From Chrysomallon squamiferum (lineage: Eukaryota; Mollusca; Gastropoda; Neomphalida; Peltospiridae), in contig CM022667.1 in the NCBI GenBank assembly GCA_012295275.1, positions 1,729,501 through 1,777,000 on the forward strand: a stretch of DNA of 47,500 nucleotides, in the 5' to 3' direction. Position numbers and translations under genes: made by a program. Positions 40,370 through 47,500 of this stretch are shown one piece after another. Numbering within the stretch: position 1 is the first letter of the stretch; the number at the start of each line of letters is the position of its first letter. A model generated the notes under the pieces. That model saw only the letters and a list, made by a program, of their open reading frames with translations, ran no database searches and was not told where the DNA came from.

Positions 40370-43300
40370 TTCATACATACATGTATACATACACAGACAC
40401 TTCATTTATGCATTCATACTCATGCTTATACATAAACATATATGAATATAAACAGACATAGCTACATATATATACATAATACACAGAGAAACATACATCA
40501 CTAATGTATCTATTCATTATATACAACACAAATTAAATCTTGCTTCATTAATCATTTTCAAATTATACACTTGCTACTTTCTGTAAATAAAAAAAAAAAA
40601 AAAAAAAAAGATTAAAAAAAAAAAAATAAAAAAAAGGTTTAATTTTTTATCTAAGACATGAATTTTGTCCCATTTTTTTAACAACACAACTAGAGACAAA
40701 TCTGATACCAAAGACAAAAATCTTTACTTATCTGAATTAACACTTTTTATTTTACCTTCATTGCAATGACTGCAGCTAATTCTTTCAGTGTGAAATAAAT
40801 AGCTTGCAGAGACGAACGTCTTACGTCCCCGTCAGTGAGTTTCAGAACTTCTTCAACAACAAAATGAGCTTCACTGCTCAGGCTGGAGATAAACAACACA
40901 ACTGACTATTTAACAAACAGACACTCTTATTTTATATACATTTTCTATTGTTGTTTTATTTCTTAACAGCAACTACTGTTTACTGTTAATAAAATATTTT
41001 AAATAATGAAAACAAGAACTGCTGTTTTTAAATTTTGCGACTAAAACCATGATGTCATTTCATATTTAAATTTTTGTTATAGTGTTCAAGCCTGTGATTA
41101 TCCCTAATTTGTTTTAGAACCACATAGCTTTGTAAAACACAGAAAACTTTTTTTTTTGTTAACTCATAGCACCATCAGAGCTGTTAAATATTTAGAGAAT
41201 TCTGTTTAGTTAGTATCTGGATTCATTCAGTTTAACTGTTATAGGATAAAGGTGAATACGTGTATATTACCTTCTAAGCAGAGATTTGCATGAAGAAACA
41301 TCAGCAACGAAGAGGCCAACGTTGTGTGCCAACATCGGCAGACAGTCAGCAGCATCTGACAGAGACAACAACCGGAGAAACGCTGGAAGGCTGCAGATCA
41401 TTTTCTTCATAAACACTTTTTCTACCTGGAAAATAATTTCATTAATATGCGAGTTCAAAATGTCAAGCTTTTCTGAAACAGAAACAACTTTTACTATCTA
41501 CAAACAGTAAAACAGTTTCTTTAATATACAGTGTCCAAATTTTCTGAAGCAGAATCACATTTTTCTACTTGTAAACAGTAACATCATTTTATAAATTAGT
41601 TCATTATCGATTATGTTAAATTTTACAAAGAATTTTATTTTTCCCCCAGATTGACAAATATAAAGACTTCATCTATCAAAAATCAGAAAAACTGTAACTT
41701 GAATTCATTTATTATTTCCAAATGTGTACCGAGATTTTTTTTTTTTACATTTTGACAGAAGAATGATTTATTTTTCAAATATAAACAGTTTTGCTGTCTA
41801 AAAATCACAAAGATCCATTCATGAATTAGTCAGTTTATTTGTTTATTAATGTACACTTTAACAAATCTGTACCTGTCGTGCACACTGTGTATCACTATCT
41901 GGTCGTACAAGACAACAGCTAAAAAGAGAAAAATAAAAAAATAAATACATACACACGCAGTCGTATATCTTTTTTAATAAATTAAGTTCTCTGTATTGAC
42001 TGTAAAAATCATTAACTTTATTATCACTAGTGGAAAATACAATAAGCTGATAAAATAAAAATTAAAAAATTTATAAGCAATCAAAGTAATTATTTTATAT
42101 TATATATATGGACATCCAAGAAAAGGACATGTTGTAGAATAGTTTAGCTTTCTCTGAAGCTTGAACAGTGATGTGAAACCTAAAAAAAAAAAAAAGTTCC
42201 TTGTAGTCATATATCTATTATTGAAATACTCACCTCAAGTATCCGTAATGTGGAGATGTGAAGTTGTTAGCAGAACAGTCAAACAGCTCTTGTGATATTC
42301 GACTGTTTGGATGTGCAAAACAAAACAGATTTTTCCAAAATGTTACCACCAAGTGTCCTAGATGTGTTTTCTGAAAAACAAACAAAATTAGACTTACACG
42401 AATATATAAGAACAAAGTGGTGCAGTAGTTATTTGAAATATTTAAAAGTTTAGTTAGATTGTTTTGAAATGTTGCTGTGCTGTGAAAATGGTAAGAAACA
42501 AAATAATAAAAAGAGATAGTTGTTGTGGTGGTAGTTGTGGTAATCATGATGATCATCAACATCATCATGTAAATGCTGTATATGGTTTGATACTGTTACT
42601 GGTAATGGTGATGGTAATGATGGTGATGTTAATGATTATAATGATGACAGTGATGATCTGACTGTTGTAAATGGTGGTAACTGTCTTGACAATTATGTTT
42701 ATAAATTAGCAGCAGTAGTAAATATATTAATAACAATAACAATAACAATAACAATAACAATATAAATGGAAATTCTTACCTGATCATCAGAAATTTCAAA
42801 ATGGAGGAGTGTAACAGTGATGGTTTCTGCAGACAGAACTGACAGACGGTCGAAGCAGTTTCTTTTTATGACATGTTTTCAACTAGAGTCAGACATCTGT
42901 GTACATTGTTCTGTACACAGTCCACAATTCCCTTCACTGCTTCTCTCGACTGTGCAGATTCCTAGAACATTGATATATATATATACACACACATACCCAC
43001 ATACACACATAAAATGACTAAAATTATTTCTTTATTAAGGGTAAATGTGTGATAAAATAGTAATAGTAATATTAATGTTGTTGATGGTAATCATAATAAT
43101 AATAATAATGTGTGTTCAGAAATATTAAAACTGATCCTAATTTATTTCACAAATTTCTGAACAATAACTTTTAATAAATATATAAACAGAACACAATAAA
43201 ATAAGCTTTAAAGAAATATCCAGTGACAGGAAAAAATAAGAATAATAATAATAAAAAGAATAAATAAAAAAATAAATAAATAAATAAAATTGAATAAAAT

Positions 43301-46300
43301 CAAGAAATATAAAATCTAAACATGATCATTTTGGCCTCAAAAGAAAGATGAGTTAAAATATGTAAATATAATTTTTCAAAACATAATTAAAAAAACATAA
43401 GCACAATAAAAGTAATCTTATTTTTTTAAACTATTTTATTTGTTTTAAAATACAAACTAACCTTCCATTGTCCAGAAGCTCTGTGGAGTACAGTTTGTAA
43501 CCGGGCAGCATGCACCACATTTTCTCTGAGCAGAAACAAAGCCATGTATTTATACAGATCTGAACTTGTTGGCTTTATTCTCTTCCATATACTGAGCATA
43601 ATATCACAGCCGTACCATCGAATCACTTCAGCCAGGTATGGAAACACCTAATCAAAACACAGTATAAAAATAATTAGTATGAAGTATGGAAATACTAAAT
43701 AAAACAGTATAAAAATAATTAGTATGAAGTATGAAAATACTAAATAAAACAGAGTATAAAAATAATTAGTTTGAAGTATAGAAACACCTAAACTAAACAT
43801 AGTATAAAAATAATTAGTTTGAAGTATGAAGATACTAAATAAAACAGAGAGAGAAAAAATAATTAATCTGAAATATGGAAATACTAAACAAAACATAGTA
43901 TAAAAATAAATAGTATAAAGTATGGAAAAACTAAACAAAACATAGTATAAAAATAATTAATTTAAAGTATGGAAAAACCTAAACAAAATATAGTATAAAA
44001 AGAATTAGTTTGAATTATAGATAGTTATAAAACTGAACAGCTTTTTGAATAATATATCTGCAAAAAAAAAAAAAAAATACAGATCATAAAATACATATGC
44101 AAAGAGGCTAGTAAATTAGGGATAAGTGAGATTAGGGATACACAGATTAGAGATAATTTAATTTTTTTGTTATGAGAAAAGAGACAATAAATCATTATCA
44201 AGTTGTCATAAAATTAAACATTTACATAAAAGCACTGATGGTCTGTTGCTAATAAATAAAATTCTTTGTTCAGAAAAATATTTTGTACATAAATGGTAAA
44301 AAGTACTAAAATTATTTAACAAAAGTTTTATTCTCATGTTTGTTTTTGATATATACAGGAAAATTTAATCAATATTTTATGGTTTAGGAAATATTTTTAG
44401 TTTGTTAAAATGTCTTCAAATATATATGAAAAGGCATCTTGTAAATAAAAAATTAAAAAATATACACAAATAGTTTATTTAGGTAATCTTAAAAGATATG
44501 AAAAAGGAAATTACTATTTATTATTTTTGTTCTAATAACTTGGTGAAAAAAAAATATAGTAAGAATTACTGAATATTTAAAATTCTTTCTTGAAAAAAGA
44601 AAAATCAATTTTCTGTTAATTTGAAAATCTAAAAGCAACATAAACAATAAATGGGATTCTGATCTCTGTGATTTCACTGTACGAATAAATTCCAGTGATA
44701 AATATTAAACCACTGACATTCTTAAAATCACTTAAAACCAGGAGAGAAGTGGAAGAATTAAAATTTAAAACAACGTATTTACAAACGAAATTCTAGCTAA
44801 GAGAAAAACATCTCATTGTCCATGCAACGTGCTAATCTTTTAATCAGACACATTTGTTAACTGAAAATGAAGATAAACAAAAGAAAAGAAACCTGCAGAG
44901 CTATTCTCCTGAGTTCCCACTGTGAGTGAGCCAGACATTCCACCGTCTGGTACAACATCAGTTCAAACAGGTCTCGACAGCTCGTGAAATTCAGAGACGT
45001 TAAATTCATTTCTTCTGACCTGAAATTTGAACAATTTAAAATAAATTAAATATAGTACAAATAATTTTAAATGTATAATTAATATTTGCTCATATTTAAA
45101 AGAGTAACATAACAATGATGTATATAAAAAAATATTCCATTAAATAAAAAATAATAAATGTTATAAAAATAAAATAAGGAAGAAAAGAAAAACATAACTG
45201 CCACTAAATATATATAAAACAAATTTTTAAATAATGTAATATTAAACTAATTTCAGAAAAAAATAAAAGTTTTTTTTCATAACTTACTTTTGAACCTCTG
45301 AACTCCCACATAGAAATTTCATGACATTTCCTTGTATTTTTTCAATTCTTTCTGCATTCTCTCCATTGATTATCTGAAATATTTAAATTTATTTTTTTAA
45401 CATAGTTTTGGGTTCTTTTTTTTTTCAAAGTATCAGATTTTTACAATTTTCACAAAAATGGAAGACAGAATCAAACATTCTGACATTTTAATTGAACATT
45501 TAAACATTATTAATTGTTGAATCAAAATAAATTATCTCAAAATACAGAATCCTTTCTTGTTCAATTACTAAAATAAAATTTAATTGAAACTGAAATGATT
45601 TAAAACTTGGTTACAAGCTAATGATATGATAGCAAAACTTTAGAGATTTGGTATTTTAAAATAGCAGAAAACAATTGTGGATTATGTAAAAATATTAATA
45701 GAAATGAAACAGTTCTTAATTTAATGAAGCTACAAACATATTTTTAATCTGTGGTTATAAAGTAAAACTTTGTCTTACTTTCATGTAAAATGCATCTAGC
45801 ATTTTTGACTGGCTTAATAACGAATGTCCTTCTAATGAAGATGCAAGCTTTGCAAAACATTCTGCTTCATCTGTAGGCCTTTAAAACAACAAAGATTTAA
45901 CTGAGTGAAAATGTTCAATCAACACTCAACCAATCAAAATAAACAGAGTGAGAACATTTTACATACTGAATTTAATTACAATATCCTATCATAAATATAG
46001 TACTAATTAATAAAGTGGCTTTAAAAATAATTTGTGCTAATTTGTGAGTCAAAAATAATTACTTTTTTTTAAAATTATATAAATTAAAAAAATTATTATG
46101 TTAAAAGAAAAGAAATCTCATATTTATCATTTTGAGGCAAGGTTAATATAAATAGACATACAGATCTTGTTAGATTACTTTCTACAATAACTATATCCTT
46201 TATTTTTAAGAATATAACTGGACAAATTAAAATGCATTTCTAATAACTACAATATTTCTTTTTTATATTGGTTAGTGAAAGTAAAAAACACTAGTAATTA

Positions 46301-47090
46301 TAATTATTTACTTTTTATCATTTAGATGGTTTGATAAAGGAAAAAGAACTCTGAGATGGGTCAGAGACAGTTATCTACCTTGCGTCATCACCATTCTGCT
46401 CCCAGTGCAGTCTGAGTCTTTGATTGGCCTCAGAACTAAAAATGTTGCATACATGATCTTTGATAACGTAACGGCAGATTGATTCATAAGCAAACAGACG
46501 TCCTTCGTTGCCTTCCCACGAACCTGTAACACATTTCAGATTTTGTACACTTTCTTGTATATAAAGAGGAACATTTCTTTTTTAAAAAAAACCAAAAAAA
46601 AAAAACACACAAAGCAAATACAACAAAAAATAATGCAATAAAATAAAAATAAAACATAGAGGAAGAAAATAATTACAGTAATTTATAAAAAAAAATAATA
46701 ATTAAAAAACCTGACTTATGGAACAGTGTTGCAGCTTGTGTTTTCTTTCTTATTTAATACAGATATTTCCATTAATGTTGTTAGTATTTACTTATTTAAT
46801 GACAAAGAAAAACAAACAAAATGTAACTGTTTTTTTGTTACCTTTTTGTGATCTGGATATGACATCACAGTTTTCATCAAGGCTGGGGATCCAGTCTTTT
46901 GACAAACACTCCAAAACAAGCTGGAAGAGTACTGGGTTGTTGTTTGATCGTTGTACTAGAGTTATAAATAAATAAACAAACAAACAAATAAATAAATAAA
47001 ATAAGTAAATTAATTAGTAAGTAAGTAAGTAAGTAAACAAAGAAAAAAGAAATAGTTCTCGGTTATTATTTGATTGTTGTTCTGAAGTTA

Positions 47091-47133
<43 letters not shown>

Positions 47134-47500
47134 GAAAGAAAAGTTCTTGGTTATTATTTAATTGTTGTACTGAAGTTATAAACAAACAAACAAACAAAAA
47201 ATATGAATTATGAATAATGAATTAAAATTTTGAATCAGTTTATTATTATAATTAAGGTAATAATTCACAGATTTATAAATTTATTTTCAAACATGTAAAA
47301 ACAACAAAATAATAACTTGGAAATATGAATGACTTTATCAGACCATTTACTGATGCTGCTACAGTAGTCACACTTTAGTTTTATGATCTGTGTTATTAAC
47401 AGTAACAACAAGAGAAACGTACCGAGAAGTTTGAAGATATTACTGGTGCTCTGTCTAACTGTGGAGGCAGGATGCGACAACAACTCAACTAGTACAGGCC
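37778..47500 (-). CDS. HEAT/ARM-like helical-repeat protein, C-terminal part, 17 coding exons (partial)
   Basis: Exons in transcript order are 47500-47423 (partial), 46955-46842, 46523-46379, 45878-45779, 45373-45288, 45019-44893, 43647-43462, 42961-42780, 42370-42234, 41918-41873, 41425-41271, 40882-40756, 40276-40157, 39851-39716, 39055-38868, 38377-38311 and 37878-37778 (TGA). Splice sites are GT...AG and phases agree, except that exon 42961-42780 needs one extra base. About 697 residues are encoded. The body is alpha-helical with HEAT-like units such as LVELLSHPASTVRQSTSNIF and SLSSEAHFVVEEVLKLTDG. SWEGNEGRLFAYE is a distinctive helix start. The C-terminal region is acidic and tryptophan-containing (DDDSDWDSWSDEEE), suggesting a protein-binding tail. 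No signal peptide or membrane segment is visible in this part. I do not recognise the family; the N-terminus lies beyond the window. It is probably a scaffold or trafficking-type protein, but that is only inference from the fold. Confidence 0.85.
38515..38815. repeat. Tandem duplication of about 150 bp in an intron
   Basis: Two copies (about 38515-38663 and 38670-38815) share GTTTCTGTGTTAACA/CTCTCTGTGTTAACA, ATTTATGGTAATAT, TTACATTTGTA and TTGCCTCATTTAATGC in order. They lie between the exons at 39055-38868 and 38377-38311 of the helical-repeat gene. Confidence 0.85.
39147..39222. repeat. Imperfect (GA)n tract in an intron
   Basis: A purine-rich GA/GGA tract in the intron preceding the exon at 39055-38868. 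Confidence 0.9.
40325..40369. repeat. (CA)n microsatellite in an intron
   Basis: A nearly pure CA tract about 50 bp upstream, in gene direction, of the exon at 40276-40157. On the minus strand it is (TG)n ahead of the 3' splice site. Confidence 0.95.
42863..42867 (-). other. Apparent one-base deletion in a homopolymer of the helical-repeat gene
   Basis: The exon 42961-42780 is 182 bases long, while the flanking phases require a multiple of three. The entry frame runs to TAA at this homopolymer, and the exit frame opens just after it. One additional base at the A-run (T-run on the plus strand) restores a continuous frame. Confidence 0.7.
43640..44020. repeat. Minisatellite of about 48-bp units that includes a splice acceptor
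   Basis: Eight units carry AGTATAAAAATAATTAGT-like strings starting near 43661, 43705, 43753, 43801, 43848, 43897, 43944 and 43992. The array begins at the 3' splice site of the exon 43647-43462 and extends upstream in gene direction. The plus-strand string GAAACACCTA at the exon edge (43641-43650) recurs exactly at 43781-43790. Confidence 0.9.
46926..47190. repeat. Repeated copies of an exon 5' end with its splice acceptor
   Basis: The edge of the exon 46955-46842 with its acceptor and the adjoining AAATA-type tract (46926-46990) is repeated at about 47054-47130 and 47142-47190, both in the intron upstream in gene direction. Each copy keeps an AG at the acceptor position and about 28 bases resembling the start of the exon. 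Confidence 0.85.

Overview
This window is animal nuclear DNA: AT-rich, gene-sparse, full of microsatellites, with intron-containing genes that use GT...AG splice sites. Two exon-resolved genes match metazoan mitochondrial proteins closely. Alpha-kinase copies together with dense CA, TC, TGTA and ATT arrays suggest a lophotrochozoan, plausibly a mollusc. That assignment is inference; no species can be named from the sequence alone.

Left part (1-27,000). This is mostly repetitive. A diverged tandem duplication of about 1.7-1.8 kb occupies roughly 0.89-4.45 kb. An A-rich, strand-asymmetric block lies at 6.25-7.2 kb. Arrays of (TGTA)n, (TC)n, (CA)n and (AAT)n recur throughout. Three intronless genes sit within it. 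Two are diverged alpha-kinase-domain genes facing opposite ways: one on the minus strand at 7963-8864 with a broken frame, and one intact on the plus strand at 12265-13095. Both keep the zinc-site pattern of the family but have changed residues at the usual active-site motifs, and both end in a PPxY-containing tail. The third is a type II membrane protein on the minus strand at 19181-20254 that looks like a GT-B fucosyltransferase.

Middle part (27,300-34,200). A head-to-head pair of mitochondrial-protein genes is resolved exon by exon. The minus-strand gene is a 2,4-dienoyl-CoA reductase (DECR1 type; 8 coding exons, 333 aa). The plus-strand gene is a BolA-like protein 3 (BOLA3 type; 4 coding exons, 114 aa). 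Their start codons are only 285 bp apart, so they probably share a promoter. DECR1 acts in beta-oxidation of unsaturated fatty acids and BOLA3 in late iron-sulfur cluster delivery, so both products would work in the mitochondrial matrix.

Right part (37,778-47,500). The 3' half of a large minus-strand gene is present: 17 coding exons, about 697 codons, running off the right edge. It encodes a helical-repeat (HEAT/ARM-like) protein with an acidic C-terminal region. I do not recognise the family. One exon carries an apparent one-base frameshift. In two of its introns the tandem repeats include copies of the adjacent 3' splice site and the first bases of the exon, giving arrays of possible decoy acceptors. 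This is the most unusual structural signal in the window.

No rRNA, tRNA or CRISPR array and no mobile element with recognisable coding sequence was found.
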